Shown piece after piece: positions 19,808 to 34,105 of a DNA stretch of 64,000 nt; the stretch's first letter is position 1, and every line of letters starts with the position of its first letter. This DNA comes from Malurus cyaneus samueli (taxonomy: Eukaryota; Chordata; Aves; Passeriformes; Maluridae). The position numbers and the translations under genes were made by a program. The notes under the pieces are model-generated. The model was not told the origin of the DNA. It did not search any database and worked only from the letters and a program-made list of their open reading frames with translations. The stretch is taken from contig CM019219.1 in NCBI GenBank assembly GCA_009741485.1, forward strand, positions 2,269,998 through 2,333,997. The letters are read 5' to 3'.

Positions 19808-22800
19808 TAATAAAGCTGAGCTGAAGAGTAGCAACTTTGCCACTGAAGTTTTCCTGTTCTGGCTGAAGCTAGCTTGGTTCTCATGTGGCTGGTGCTGCTG
19901 CATTGGATAGCAGTCTTGTGCCTGGGTTTGCATGGTTATGCTCACTTTTTAAAGATGTGTTTGTTTTTTTTTTTCTCCTTGTTTCTGCTCTGGTTGCTAA
20001 CAAGGTGTGAGGACGTGGTCTCCCTCAAAGCTGCTGTCACTCGGACCATGAGTGCCTGGTAAGATGGATGTCACCTTTTATAGCTGTGTCATTTATGCAG
20101 CGTTGTGGCCAGTGAAATGCTGTTTATAGTTGTTTGAGATCCTGATGTTGTATGAGAACATCTTGGGTTTGGAACAATAGAGGCAAGATGGGAATTTTGT
20201 CTGTTTATTTGGTGTCTAAAGACTTTATTGAAAGCTGGGACTGTGGGGAGCACTTCAAGGGGGAGGGCTGCTGCTGATGGAGCTGGCAATGCAGTGGGGA
20301 TGCAGCACTTTGACTTGCAAGTCATCTGCTGTTAATCTAATCACTGTGTTCACAATCTCATCACTCCATGTAGCTGTAATTGTTCTTAGCATGTACTCTC
20401 AAGGTTAGAGTGCAGTAACTCGATGTAGCACTGGAGATAAGCCCTTTTCCTTCCCTAGGCTACACAGTTACGTGGTGGGAATTCTATCCCAGCTCTGCCT
20501 AAACCCAAAGTTGATGCTCATTTATTTACATTGATATAGTTAATGTGTGGATAATATTAAGCTTCTTTAAATGCTCTTATACTGGTTTAACATATCTGTA
20601 ACTGAGGAAAATACTGGTATAAATGTGGTGGTGCTGATGTTGAACTGAAAGTATTTAATGGAAATGTATCTAATGCAAATATTTACATTGATACACTGAC
20701 CATGCTTGTTGGCAAGAAATGAAATTTCTGAAATTAAGCAGAAACTTCTTGAGCATCTATATCTTTAAGCCACAGTACACTAACTTTATTATTATTATAA
20801 ATTTTCCTTATGGCTCCCCTGCTCCTGATGCATTATCTAATGAGCAGTACATGGCAAGGACAGAGGCCCATTCCACTCTGGAGTGGGAAAGAGCTATACA
20901 GAGCTGACTCATCCCAAATTTCTTGGTTTGTTCCTGCCTCTCCAACAAAGTAATAAAATAACAAGCTGTTAAAACATTATCTGTGTAATATCTAGTTAAT
21001 TGCAAGTCCGATCAACAGGGAAGCATTCCTAACTGATTTTAAATTGGATGTTTAGCCATTGTGGGTGTGAATGAACCACTGAAATACCCATTTATGATTT
21101 AGACAGGCAGCAGCTTTTATGAAAAGCATGTTACCTCTGATCAAACTTGTTATTCTTCACTATATTTACCTGAAAGTGAATTATTTCAAATTATCATTTT
21201 TAAAATGTGGTGTACAGAAAAAATCATAGTTTGAAACAGGTAAGTTTAATACAAACAGAAGCAAAGAAGTGCTTGGAGACCTCTGGGACTGCAAGGACTG
21301 GAACTCAGGTACTCAGGAGTGCCTGCTCCCAGGTGAGTGCCCAGCGCCCTGAACCAGGAAAAATCCTGTGCTTTCTCACACTGCCAGTGTTAACTATTAC
21401 AAATAAAAGGCAGCAGCTCTACAGATGGGGTAGAGGGTGGAGGTTTTTCTAGGTCGTCTGAACCAGTTCAGAAAGTCAGAATAATATGAGGAATACCTTT
21501 CCTTTTAATTCTTTGCTGTGGGATGTGTAAAAATAGCGGTCATAAAGCAGTACTCCTGATTGCAGTGAGTATATATTTTTGTGATCCTTTTCAATATTCT
21601 ATGGATTGAGAGACAAATTTTGTAACTCAAACCATGCTGTTTCTGACAGGAAGCTAAATTTAAAATGAAGATCTCCTCTCTCACCCCACCACCCTGTAAA
21701 AGGAAGGTTATGTTTAGACTGCCCAGTGTACTCCAACACCTACAAATGGCAATGTTAATATGCAAACAGAGCAGCACAAGTGTTGAATCCTGTGCTCAAA
21801 TGTAAACTCTTGTGGGCTCAGGCCCTATAAAACTAACCAGACACTCATGCCTCAAATGGCATTGCAGGCATGCATTAATGACCATAAGTGACAGACCTCC
21901 TCATCTTATTGCTTAATTAATCAATGGCCCAGTGGCACATTGGCAGGGCTCTTTTTCAAGCTGTGTCTCCCCTCACAGGGTAATCAGATGCTATATGGTT
22001 CTGTCTACTTATGGGAAAGCCAAACCCAATAAATAAAGTTTAATTTCCTGATTCCCCTGGGATATAGTGATTCATTTTAACAATGCTTCTTCAGTTGAGT
22101 TGAAATTAAAAACCAGCATGATCAATGTATTGCGGAATATTTCATGGACTGAGTTAAGCACCAGGTTTAAAGATTTTAAAAGAAGAGGACTGGAGGGAAA
22201 GATTGTTGGTATAGAAGCACAATATTTCCCACCAAAAATGCCTAATCCTGTTCTTTGTTCCTGGTGTTTAACTCCACACTCCCAGCTTTTAAACATTGCT
22301 TTGAAAGTTTTCAGTGCAGGTGGGATGTTAATTTTCATTCTGAATTCAACATGCTATCATTTATACGAGAATTCACATTTAGTCTTCCAACTATTTTGTG
22401 ACATGCAATACAGTTTTGTTCCATGGGAGGGCAGATGCGTTGAACGGCTTGATTTTGATATGTGTTATATTAGTATAAGAGCTACAGTTGGGAGTTGAAT
22501 TATCAGATTTATACTGATATCAGTGAGCTCTCAAATTGTGTCAGAGAAATGCAACAACTTGATTCCAACATAAATAGAAATATCTCATGGGGTTTGACGC
22601 TTACAAAGTTCAAAGGTTTTTCAATACTCATTTATTTTGTCTTGGAGAGCCTATAATCTGATTAGAGCTGCTTATTTAATCACTGACAGTATCCAGCAAA
22701 TTCAAAAAATTAGTTCTTTGGTTTACTACTTGGATTTAAACCAACTTTTTATTTCTCTAGCATCAAGTTTTCAATATGTGCTAATTTATGCTACAGTTTT

Positions 22801-23538
22801 CTTTATGCTTCAAGCTAAATTCAGGCTTAAATATAAAACAGCTTTAGCCTCTGGGTTAAATAATTCCTTACAAAATTTAAAATTTCAATCCATATTTGCC
22901 TTTTCAAGTGAGTGGAGAAATGAGTGAAACTTACTTTGTTGGAGGGAGAAATGTGTGTGTGCCCTCATGGCTTAGCTGATCCCTTCTTGCAGAGCTGCTG
23001 GGACAGACCCTGTGACAGCTCCCCAGTGAGGGAGGGTTTTATCCAGAAAATAGCAGGGATCTCCCCAGTCTGTCCGTGTGGCTCTGTTATTCCTGACCCT
23101 CAGTACCTCCAGAGGGGGATCCCTGTGGAGCTGTGAAGCAGAGGCCACCCTGCAGCCTGGGAATGCTGCATTCCTGTGAACGCTGTTGAGCAAAGGCTTT
23201 CTGTGGGCAAAAATATTTCTTCTGAAACTGGAGAATGAGGTGAAAGGTGACCATTTCATCTATTTCATGTGACAAAATCCCTGAAGTAGAAGAGGGCTTA
23301 TTAACAAGTGAAGACATTAAGAGCCCAAATTTCCAAGAGAAATCCAGTCCCTCAGCTGCAGGAATGGCAGTGTAGCAGCCTGATCCTTTCTTGCTGTTCA
23401 GCTGTCCCCTTCTCTTCCCTCTGAGCTTGGCTGGATCTCTTTTCAAATACACAGGAGCACCTGGAGAAAATGTTCAACCAGATCTGCTGCAGCATGGAGC
23501 CACTCTGAATAATCTTAGAGGAGAATGATGGGAAGGGT
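19808..23538. other. Intergenic, nothing recognised
   Basis: The longest plus-strand open frame (22,067-22,498, 143 codons) is AT-rich with no recognisable domain and is probably chance. No repeat or RNA gene seen. Confidence 0.55.
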
Positions 23539-23615
23539 GGTGCTCTGTTGGTGTTCCATTGGTGTTCTGTTGGTGTTCCATTGGTGTTCTGTTGGTGTTC
23601 CATTGGTGTTCTGTT
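23539..23615. repeat. Minisatellite, 7 units of 11 bp (alternating as a 22-bp unit)
   Basis: Seven consecutive 11-mers alternate between GGTGTTCTGTT and GGTGTTCCATT; the first unit has one change (GGTGCTCTGTT). The near-identity suggests recent expansion. The long minus-strand frame with repeating Asn/Thr/Gly/Pro comes from it and is not a gene. Confidence 0.95.
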
Positions 23616-26600
23616 GTCATCAGTCCCAAGAGCCCACAAAAGGCAAATAAATCCCACTGTCCTTTAAAAAGAAGTTGTCACAGGGTCTTGCAGCAGATGG
23701 GTCAGCCTTGCTTACAGATGTGGACACTTTTGTTCCATATCCTTCTGCAACACAGCTTTGGACTATCAAGTTGTCCAAAAAAGTGTTTGGGAGTTAAAAT
23801 TTAAGGAGGAAGATCTTCCTCACATCCATTCCCTCACTTGTTCTCAGGTTGCTCTTCTGTTCAAACTCTGTAGATTCTGATCTTGCTGCCAAAGTAGATA
23901 TCAGAAGCCAATATGGCAGCTGTCATACAGGCAAAGATCCTGCTGAGATTTGTGAGATAATTCATGTGTCAGAACACAGGCCAACTGATAATTTTATTTA
24001 TCTTGATGTGCAGATGTCTGGTTGGATAAATTCAGAATCCTTTCAGTCCACTGCCCAGTGTATGGTCGAAATGCTGGTAACTCAGACAGGAATAGAATCT
24101 ATCACAACTCTTGATGTCCTTAGGACATGACACATTGGGAGTCTGTCCTCACGTTTTCCTTGCACTCTGGTAATGAGTATCTACAGCTGCTTTGGCTGAT
24201 GGAAACCTCTCTCCCCCTTTCCGGACTGGAGGCAAACATGCCAACATTGCCTTTCCAGAAATGCAAAAACTTTTCCAGCCAGCTCTGGATTGTTTTTTCT
24301 TCCTCTCTTCTCTGCACTCCCCTTGAACTTCCCCAGCAGGATTTTTGCAATCCATTTCTAGAAGTATTGCATTCAGTCTGACACAAAACAATATCTTTGG
24401 CTGTGATAATAAATTAGGTGCAGTGGGAATTGAAGCTTGTTCTTTTGTCCAAGGTGATATAATGGGAGTCATTCATAATGAAGAAAAAAGTAATTGTTAT
24501 GCAGCATTTTTGTATTAAACATGCCTCCCCAAATTATCCAGAGTATAAAAGAGAATGTTTGGAGAGCTTTGTTACAACCATGCTTGAGCAAAATGCATGT
24601 GAATGTGCTCTTATTTGCATAAATAGGATTTCTTAAAATACAAGCCATTCGTATCGCACTGAGCTCCCTCAAGCCCTGCTACCTTACAAGACGGATCATA
24701 GTTTTATCATTAATCAAAACAAAGCCAAAATCAATAAACATGCATAATCAGGACTCTCTGATTCCAGTATGCAAATACACTACATATTGATGAAATGTTT
24801 CTGAATCTAAAATAGTTTTACTCTCCTTTTCCCCCTCAGAAATCCCTGAGCCTTTTAATTTTAATATTTTATGCGCTGCAATGCAAACAGTATAAGAATG
24901 AGTTTGTGTATCAGAGATAACAAGTTAAAAGATAAATGTTGGATGAATCTCCTAATAGTTTTTGCTTGCTCTGCTGACTTTAAAGGCAGTTTATGCTTCC
25001 GAAAGGCTGGTAATTACTTGACCTTTAAAGTCCCAATCCTGCCAAAGCAGTTGCTCTGCCGTGCTCTTTCCAGCCGGTACCAGAGCATGGACAGTCGGCG
25101 CCTGGGCCCTGTGCCAAAGCTGTTTGTTAATTAGTGAAAATCATTTGTTCCGTGTGTTTAGGGTGATGGAAGGGTTACCTTGCAGGAGGGACAGAAGGGA
25201 TTTCAGTCAGGACAAGTTTGTGTCCTTGGTGTGTGGCTGAGGGGGTGATCAGCACCTGCAGCTGCACAGATTGTAACACCGGTCAGAGCTCAGCTCCTCT
25301 CACACACTGCAGATCATGCAAATAATTCCTGATTCATATTTAGTGCTGCCTCCTGGAGTTACAAATTCCTTATCAAACATACATACACTATGATATGAAA
25401 CACAATATCATCTGGAGATGCATCTGAAGGTAAACATTCCACCAGGAGTGTCAGCAATCTCATACATTTCAGGAGCATTGCACTGCTACAGTTACGAACC
25501 TCTATCAGTGCATGGCTGAAATTAATGCTGCAAATTCCTCTAATCTGAATCACAAATTTCTAACAAGTGAGCTGTGATGGGATGAATCTTATCAGAAGCT
25601 ACACTTATCTCATTCAGAAGCTGTGCACATCCATGGCAGGTACAAAATAGATCCAAGAAATGGGCACATCAACAACCAAAGGATTAAAATAAACCAAAAT
25701 TCTGTGAAGGCCACAGAATTAAAGGAAAAGAAGGATGAAAAAGACCAACGTTAGAAAAGCCAGGCTGCAATTAAGTTGAAAAAGTTCCTTGTTTGCTAGT
25801 CAAATAATAAGCCATGTCAGAGCTCTAGATTTGGCTATTCCAGCATAATTGCATCTCTTTTGTATCTGTGGGACTCTGCTAACCATAGGCATGATCCTCT
25901 CATGAGAGTCATCCCCTCTGAGCTGATTTATCAGCCCTGGGAAAAGTTTAAAGGTGTGATGTTTATTTTATATCATCATAAACTAAACGTGGCAGCCATC
26001 ATAGATTAGGAAGCCCAATTTCAAACTGTGAGAGTCTTTTAGGCTGATTAATTTGCTGTGGATGGGTTTCACAGTGGGGCTGTCTGTTTGCCAAGTCATG
26101 CTTATTTACCTTTGCTCAGTGCTTGTTTCCACAACCATGGAGTATCAAAATAAATAAATAAATTTCTATAGGTAGAAATAGGTGCTCACCTGAAGAGAAG
26201 TGGTAGATCCTATGTGCAACTGCACTGCTTAGTTCTAGAAGCACCCCAGTGAAGTCCAAAGTGTCATGTGTGGGTTTATAGCCCAGATAGAGACAAATAT
26301 GTAGGATGAGATGTGCAGTCATCTCCTCAAAGATAGTTACTGCTTCATTTTCATTTGCTGTGCAGGTGGTTTCCAGGAAACTTTGTACTTTTGCTTTTTT
26401 AAGTGATTCTTCAATGATCTGTTCTGAAACTTTTCTTTTAAAAATAGGAGAAAATTTTAATTTTCATGTCAGATACCTGCACTAAGGTACTTGTCAAGGG
26501 AAGATTAAAGGTTACTGCAGAAATGGGTTGGTGATAACAGGAGCTGATTCTTTTCATCTCCCTCACTGCTCAATTTTCCAAACCAGCAAAAGGAGTGAAA

Positions 26601-29600
26601 ACTGTTTATCTTTGTTCCAACCTGTGCTTACACAGCCTGAAAGAGAATTTAGCCTCTGCCCTTTTCTTTGCAGATTTTGGTAGTTGTAGTGCATTGCTGC
26701 TGGACTATCACAATCTTACAATGGCTGTGGCTGCTTTGTTCCTGCACTGCATCCATGAGATGTAATATTGAGTCTTCTACCTGTGCTGCTTGTTGATTTT
26801 AGCTGTAACTCGTCATTTTGGTAGGTCTGAAGCTAGTAAGTAATTGGTATGACCCGGTGTATCAAAACAAGTTCTATATTAGATCTTTTTGTACTTAAGT
26901 TATTTTCAAACAGGAGAAAGAAACTGAAATCTCTCTGATTCTGGCTGGGGTAGTAAAGGAAAATACAACTGAGGCCATTTCTTTATTGCTTGTGGATGGT
27001 ATTCAAATAAATAAGAAACTAGACAGAACGAGAGTAGTGATGCGAGAGATTAATATTTTTAAAGCTCTTGGGTTTCTTTGGCTCAACTTTTCTGCAGAAG
27101 GGTGGAGTGTTTATATTAACCACCAGCGTCCATCTCCAGGGGTGGCAGCCTGGCACCTCTTTACGGTTCTGCATCTAAAAAGGAAGAGGAAAACATTAGC
27201 TGGTGATCCTGCAGGAGCACTGCAGAGGGTGACAAGCTGGGGTGAAGGACAACGTGATCTTCTCCTCCAGATCTGAGGGCTGTAAGTTTTAATGTCAGTG
27301 TGTACTGCAAGTCAAAGGAGGCTGATCCTCCTTGGGTTATTAATCTCTGGCTCCATGGATTGCCATTTGCATTTAGAGCCTTGCAACATTTTGTGTTCTC
27401 AAAATATTTTTCACATGAGACTTGTGAAGTGCATTGAAGAAAACAAATGGATCTCTCTCCACCCATGGGGTATAATTGACTTCTTGGCACAGATAGGACT
27501 GGAATGAAAGAAACCCCCTTGCCTTGATCTCCTTACCCTGCTCTAAACATTTTCATGCCCTTTTTTGGAGAAGTCTGGAAAAAGTAGTATCAAACAGGGG
27601 ACTTTTTTCCCATGTCCTCCTCTGTTTTGTTGCACAGTGTGGTCTGTTTTAAATAAGCTCTACAGTACAGTCATTTAAAGGAATGAAGATATTTCATAGC
27701 ACGCTTAGCATTTGCATTTGAATATAGGCCACCCTGCTGTTTGATTAAACTGGAGTTTAAGAAAACTGTAAGAATTGAGGTTCATGTGCAGTGCAGTACT
27801 TTACACTCCGATTGCAAAGGTTGTTGAAGGAAAAAAAAATGATAATATCCTTGGAAGTACATGACTAATGAGAATATATATAGCACTTCTGAGACAGCTC
27901 AAATATATAATTATTGTGAGGATTTCACAGACACATAAATATAATGATCTTCAGCTAAGTAAATTGCTACCTACCAATGAAATAAATATGGTCCCTTCAG
28001 AATTTGAAATAATTCAGTGCTGTAGGTGGTGGAAAATGATTCACCTTAGCTGTTATCTCTGGAACAGTAATATAGAAATATATCTGCCAGTGCTGTTACA
28101 TTTACATTGTTCTTCATATCCTGTGGAGTTTGTCAGAAGATCTGCAGTCCCTGCTGGTTTCCACCCCCTTATTTTGATAAGGCTCCTCACAGCATGGCTC
28201 AGCCATGGGTTGGAGCAGCTAATATTGTTTACCACAGTAGGCATCCCAGCCATAATATTTTTCCAAGAAACACTGATGTGTTTAAAGGTCAGGTTGATAC
28301 TGATTTGACTGCTAAACATGAATTCATTTTTCTGGGAGTAAAAGGGTGTACATGCCTTGGGATAAAGGTTAAACTGTTGTTTATGCACTCGATAGGTGGA
28401 AAACACAAGGCTTTAATACACAAATCATAATAGCCTGGTCGGTCAGTCAGGGAGATGTGGTGCTTTACATGAAAATGGAAACTTGGAATCCACAGGCTTT
28501 TCTGACTATTGCTGTAGGAAAAAACTCACTGATAACTTCAGTGCTTGCCTGGAATTTGTAATGAGTTTGAACTCTCTTCTGGGCACAGCAGGCCAGAACT
28601 CATCCAGGTCTTTTGGCAGTGCTGATAAAATTGATTTTTGCTACCCCTGATGAGGTGTCCAGGACTGAATCCTCCTGCTACAGCAAGGGGAGTGAAAGGA
28701 AGGAAGGTGGGAGAGATGGACAGCCCTACACCTTTGGATTTGCTGGTTTTTCCCTCTTTGGCGGGGTGGGAATGAAGCAGTGGTGTCTGCTTTCGCCAAA
28801 GGCAGATCTTGCTCTGATCTTGTAGCTGCCCCCATCCTTCAAGTGCCCCTTTCTATGGCAGTGAAATCATGGTTGGGAAGGCTGGCTTAGCCTCAGACAT
28901 GTCTAGCAGGCAGCTGAAGTAAATCTCTGGACTTTAAGGGAGATGTGATGTGTTCTGAGAGCTTTGCCTGTTCTGGCTGAGCTCCCTAGGAAGGCAAACC
29001 TCAGCCAGGACGTGCTCAGCTCCTTTTTCCTAGAGGTGACATCAGATGGAAGCGTGAGCACTCGGTGCTGAGCCAAGCTCTGCCTGCAGAGCCCTCTGGG
29101 CTCTGGCTGTGGTGTCTCCAGGCCAGCTGAGATCCCACAGCTGGAGGAGCTCAGAGATCGAGGATATCTCAGCATTCTTACCTGGCTTCTGTTTGCCAGG
29201 TACTTGTTCTTGGTTAATTACCATTCCTTTCAGTCTCAAAAAAAATAATGCAGCTCCAAAGGGAGATTTCAACCAAACCCCACGCTTGGTTTTGTGGGAA
29301 GTGGTTTTGCTTCCATCAAGGGCTGTCCTTTGCCAACACCCTCCTTATGTTCTTGCGCTGTGTCCATGTCAGTCACCCTCTCCTTTCCCATTACTCTCCT
29401 TTTCTCTTCTTCAGTCTCTCAGAGCCTGAGTCACTCCATTTACCCATCCTTTAAATACCTCCCCTTGCAGCTTTCTTGTTTGTTTCTGTGATAAAGGAAA
29501 TCTTTAATGTCAGCTTATTAAGAGGAGGCTGCAGCCATGTGGGATCACATTATATATTTCCTTAACTACACCTTTTGGGATTTTGGGGTAGGGCTTTTGG

Positions 29601-31033
29601 AGCCCTCAAAGCCCTCCAGGGCTGTTCCTATTGAATTATCTTATAAATGATTTCTAGATTCGCTGTGATATTTATTTCTACAGATTTTGTCTGCACAGAC
29701 TCCAGTCCTGGCATGGGAGCTCAGGTCATTCCTTTGATGTGGTTTTCAGTGGGATGTTCTGACACCTTGACCATCTTGGCATTTGCTTTGAGAACAGATG
29801 GAGGAAACAGTCCATAATACTCCTGTTGGCCTAAAAGCAGAGACTCCAGTAGTGCCATGAATGGCTGGCTGACATCAATAGCACAGGATGTGTGTTTGAT
29901 TAGCTTTGCTCTCACAAGAAAGACCCACTGTATTGTTTTGAAGAATGTGTTCAGTTGTTTTAGCAAACTTAAAAATCCCCCGTGGCTCCAGAAATAGAAC
30001 ATTCAAGTGAAATGACTCCCATGGTGGGGATAAAAAGCCTTGCAAAATGTTTTGTCTACAGATCACCCTTAATCCTGAGACTGTGTCAATTCAGAAAAAC
30101 TTCTGGATTTCTTTTTTTCCCCTTATCTCCTGAAGATAGATAAATCTAGAAATGTGGCAAGAGGATTTCTGTCTTAGCAAACAGTGCTTGGCTGCATTTT
30201 GGTTGGTATTTTAGCTCAACGTTACAAATACTTGTGTCAAAGATCTTGGCTGCAATCCTGGAATTATTTCAGATGCGATGGTGTGATAATAAGAAAAAAT
30301 CCTCCCTAGGCTTTCATGCCTGCCTCTTATTTCTGCCATGTTGCCATTGCTCTCTTACTGAAGAGGAGAAGCTGTAAAAATTACATTGTATTCCTGAGGT
30401 TTCTTACAGGAAAATTATTTCTATGGATGTTGTGTAGGGAAACGTTGCAGTTTTTTCAAAGGAAAACATGGCACAGAATAAAAAAGGTCCACCTGAGGAA
30501 AATCCAGCACTGGACTAGAAAGGAAAATAATTTTCTGCTTTTCCTCTTCCACCCCCATTCTTCACACTCAGGAGTTCCATGCCCTGTTTTCCAGTCTTAT
30601 TATTAATAATTCCTCTGCACTGATAAATTCTAATTGCTTTTGTGGGAAGCCACCTCTTTGACTTCCTGATATATTGTGCCTTACCCCTCAAATGTTGAGC
30701 AGGACTGACTGCCACTTGTTATATTGATTCCAGATATGTACTTTTATGCGAGTAAATTAATACTCTTTTAATATTTTAGTAAGTATTTTAGAATACTATA
30801 AAGAATATATATTGTATTTATAATTTATACGTATTTGTGCAAGGAATTTAAGTGAGTGTTTACATTTGGCTCGTATTTTAGAAATATAATCCTACTGATT
30901 TTTCTGGAAATCAGAAAATTGAATTAAAACTCCCAGTGTTTTTGCATGAATAGCACAAACCAAACCTGTAACATGAGATGTTGCCTGAGCAAGTTTAAGG
31001 CCTATTTAAAAGGAAAACAAACATCTCAAAATT
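23616..31033. other. Intergenic, no gene; one candidate conserved element
   Basis: Mostly AT-rich and free of recognisable repeats. The segment 24,860-25,140 has the look of a conserved non-coding element: a repeat-free mix of ATGCAAAC, GGTAATTACTTGACCTTTAA and GTTTGTTAATTAGTG. A plus-strand frame of 146 codons (27,868-28,308) has no support as a gene. Confidence 0.45.
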
Positions 31034-31063
31034 AAAAAAAAAAAAAAATTAAAAAAAAAAAAA
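31034..31063. repeat. Poly(A) tract, A15-TT-A13
   Basis: Two adenine runs separated by TT. It could be a simple expansion or the tail of a lost retrocopy; no recognisable parent sequence precedes it. Confidence 0.9.
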
Positions 31064-34000
31064 GAGGTTCTTGTTAATAGTAAAAGGCTAGGGTTGTAGA
31101 CACCTTCAGATTAGAAAAGGCAATTAATATTTATTTCATATCAAAGTAGATTGCTAATTAGGGCTGTGCTCTTCCCATCCCCCAGGGAAATAATCAGGCG
31201 AGCGAATCTCATCTGGAAAGTTCATGTATGGCAATGAGGAGCTCATCAAAAACCAGCACAAACCTGGCCGACCTGATGAAATGCTCAGGCTGCCTCATAG
31301 ACTTTGCTCTCTAATGGGGTCTAAAAGACCTGGTATTAGTGAATTTATTTTGCTGGTGTTCTAAAAGGCCATGATTATATATATAGCTCAGTCACTTGTC
31401 AGTGTCCTTTCATTAACATGCCTAAAGAATCTTAATTGCTCAATCAGCATCACAGATTTTTGGTCTGCTGGTGCAGTTTAAGAGGTTATCCAAGCCAAAC
31501 AGAGAAAATGGAAATCCTGCTCAAATGGATCCAACAGAAAGAACAAACCATTACAGGGAAAAGTCAAGCAAGACGAAGAAGGGAATTTGAAGAGCAAACA
31601 ACTGAAGATGGAAAGATAAACAAGAAATTATTTCAAATATACCCAAATCAAGAGTGACAGGGAATAAGGAACAAAGGCAGGGCTGGGTATTGGTGTGTCA
31701 AAAAATGACAAAGCTGAGATAAACCAAAACATTGAAAAACAACAGATAAGCTAAACTAGATGGAATTCAACATTTAAACCTTTAAACTATTAAATAACAC
31801 TTCCTTTTTGACAAACTCTTGTCTGTATCCAATGGAAAATTTTAGCCGTTGTCAGCCTTCCCAGTATCATCATCAAGGTCCTCTCTGTTGAAAATGGAAT
31901 GGTTGGGGTTTGGATGAAGAGTTCATATTTCTGTCTTAATAAAACAAAAAATTAAATAAGTTTGTGGAGAAAATTCCATTTCCAACAAGATCTAATCATT
32001 ACTGCAGTGTAAGATTTTTTTGAAAATTACAGTTAATACAAAAATCATGCCTTTCTGGTCTAGTAGAATTTTTTTGTTATGGTTCACTCATTAAGAAAAT
32101 AAATTCTGATTTTCAACTGTCTGTTGTAAGCTGGTAGAAAAATTAAATTGTCAGGAGAAAGCTAATTTTTCTTCAGTTTTGTAACTATTTTAAAATTTGG
32201 AATAAACCCTCAAAACATTGCAACAGTCAGATTCTAATGTGACAAACAATTACAGAAATGTATCCCAGGAATTGTTATTGCATCTCATTCAATCTTTTAA
32301 CAGTGAGGATACAATATGAACAAAAAGACACTAAAATTTACAGATGAAACAAATGCTGGAGAGAAGTTGATGAAGCTCTGGGGCAACCAGCATATCTTGG
32401 TGTTTGGACATCATGAAAAAAATGAAATTAGGTGTTAAAGTTGCATCAAAGCATATTTGAGAGAACCATTATAACTCCCCACATGGATATAACACAGAGC
32501 GCTTCTAAATTCTTTCCAGACCCTCAGGGAAAAAAATCCAGAAGTTGCTGTAAGAAGATAATGGATAACCTTTCCGATGGATAAATTTCAGGCGTTAAAT
32601 ATAAGGCTATTTTCAGAAATGCATAAAACTGAACTATTTTTAATGCCTTATGTTGATTCTGTGCAGAGCAGCACCTGAATTGCTTTCCTTGAGTCTGATC
32701 AGCCTGTATTAGCAAGGGTTTAGTGGGGATGGAAGAGCTAACACAGATTATTACAGCAATCAGGAAAAACTTCCCCAAAGAATTTAAGCAATGAATAATA
32801 AACTCGAGCAAAAAACCTTCAAAATAGTTCAAATAAAAACTGGTAAATTTGTAAAAGATCCATGCAATTTTCATGATGTTTTCCTGTCTGGATGTGCATT
32901 TAAACTCTTTCAAATTGATTCTTTGATGTTTTGTAGATTATGTGACGTGCTTTGAGGTATTTGTGTGAGGATAGGTGAACAGCTGGAATTTTTCTGTCCC
33001 TTCTTGAAATGTCCTCTTTGCTATTTCAGTGTTAACTGAAAGGTAGAGGTTGTCTCCTAGAAGCTCAATGTTATTAAATCGGCAGCAAGATGTCTGACAT
33101 GGTTTGCCATTATTCCTAAAAAAATAATTAGCCAGTGTAGTGGAGTCAACCTCAGTGGAATACAGGTATATCTGCCTTATAACCTTTAAGACATGAGCCT
33201 TAATTACACCCTGGCAGAGTCACTTTAGCACTCGAGTCCATTTTGGTGAATGTTGACATTACTAAATTATCTCATGTTCAAAATGCAAAGTAGCTGATTT
33301 TTTCCTAAATGCATTTCTTGGCAACCAAGAGATAAATTGGTCTGGTTCCATTTTTAAGAAGGGCTTTGTCCTTTAATGGTCCTTAAATTAATCCCAGTAA
33401 TTCCACCTGAGAGGATGGCACTTCTAGAAAGCACAGAACAAAATTGTGCATTGTATTGGCTGCTTGCATTTACAAATATTCTGTAGTCTGTTCACACTGA
33501 AACGAGATTTCTACAGTTATTTAAGAAGTGAGATATAAATAGATGAATGTCATTAAAGATCAGCCTTCCTGCCTTTGAATTTAATGGCAGAGCTTTAGAT
33601 GAAGTGAAGGACAGTTTGTCCTAGAAGATTGCAAATTCATGTTGAACAGAACTAGAGCCCTTAAATTAGGAGATGGGCACATGTTTATTGGTATCCAGCA
33701 TAATAATTTTTAATACATCTCCTACATGCCTTAGTCCATCTAAATTGTTCAAGTGATCTTTTTACAATACGAGGTTGTTAGCAATTGTTTTATTTAATGA
33801 AGCTATAAGGAGCAGTGCTTGGGAACCTACGTCCTATTGCCTTTGCTCCTTCACAGTAAGACATTATTTTAGGCACAGAATTTCAGTGTTTGTTCTGAGA
33901 TTTTTTTTTTAAAAAAATGGGTGCTTAGGAGAGCCAGAGCAGAACCCAAGTCTGTTGCACATTTTCAAGGTCTCTCCAGAGTTTTGTTTAAAATCTGCCA

Positions 34001-34105
34001 TCTCACAGTGCTTTCCAAGTATTACTTTGGAGAGAAGTGGCTCCTGTGTTTACCTGTTTTTACCACAGAATTTACCTGTGCTCCTCATTATCCGGTCCAG
34101 CTACA
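31064..34105. other. Intergenic, no gene; one candidate conserved element
   Basis: AT-rich. 31,140-31,400 is a repeat-free stretch with GATTGCTAATTAGGG and AATCAGGCGAGCGAATCTCA that resembles a regulatory element by composition only. Confidence 0.45.

Noticed and set aside
19541..19945. 134-codon minus-strand open frame
   Set aside because: Largely antisense to the CR1 3' end at 19,540-19,807.
22067..22498. 143-codon plus-strand open frame
   Set aside because: No homology, AT-rich, overlapped by an equally plausible antisense frame; chance.
23352..23657. Minus-strand frame with repeated Asn-Thr-Asn-Gly-Thr-Pro
   Set aside because: Entirely produced by the 11/22-bp minisatellite.
27868..28308. 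146-codon plus-strand open frame
   Set aside because: AT-rich composition, low-complexity hydrophobic translation, no homology and no flanking exon signals.
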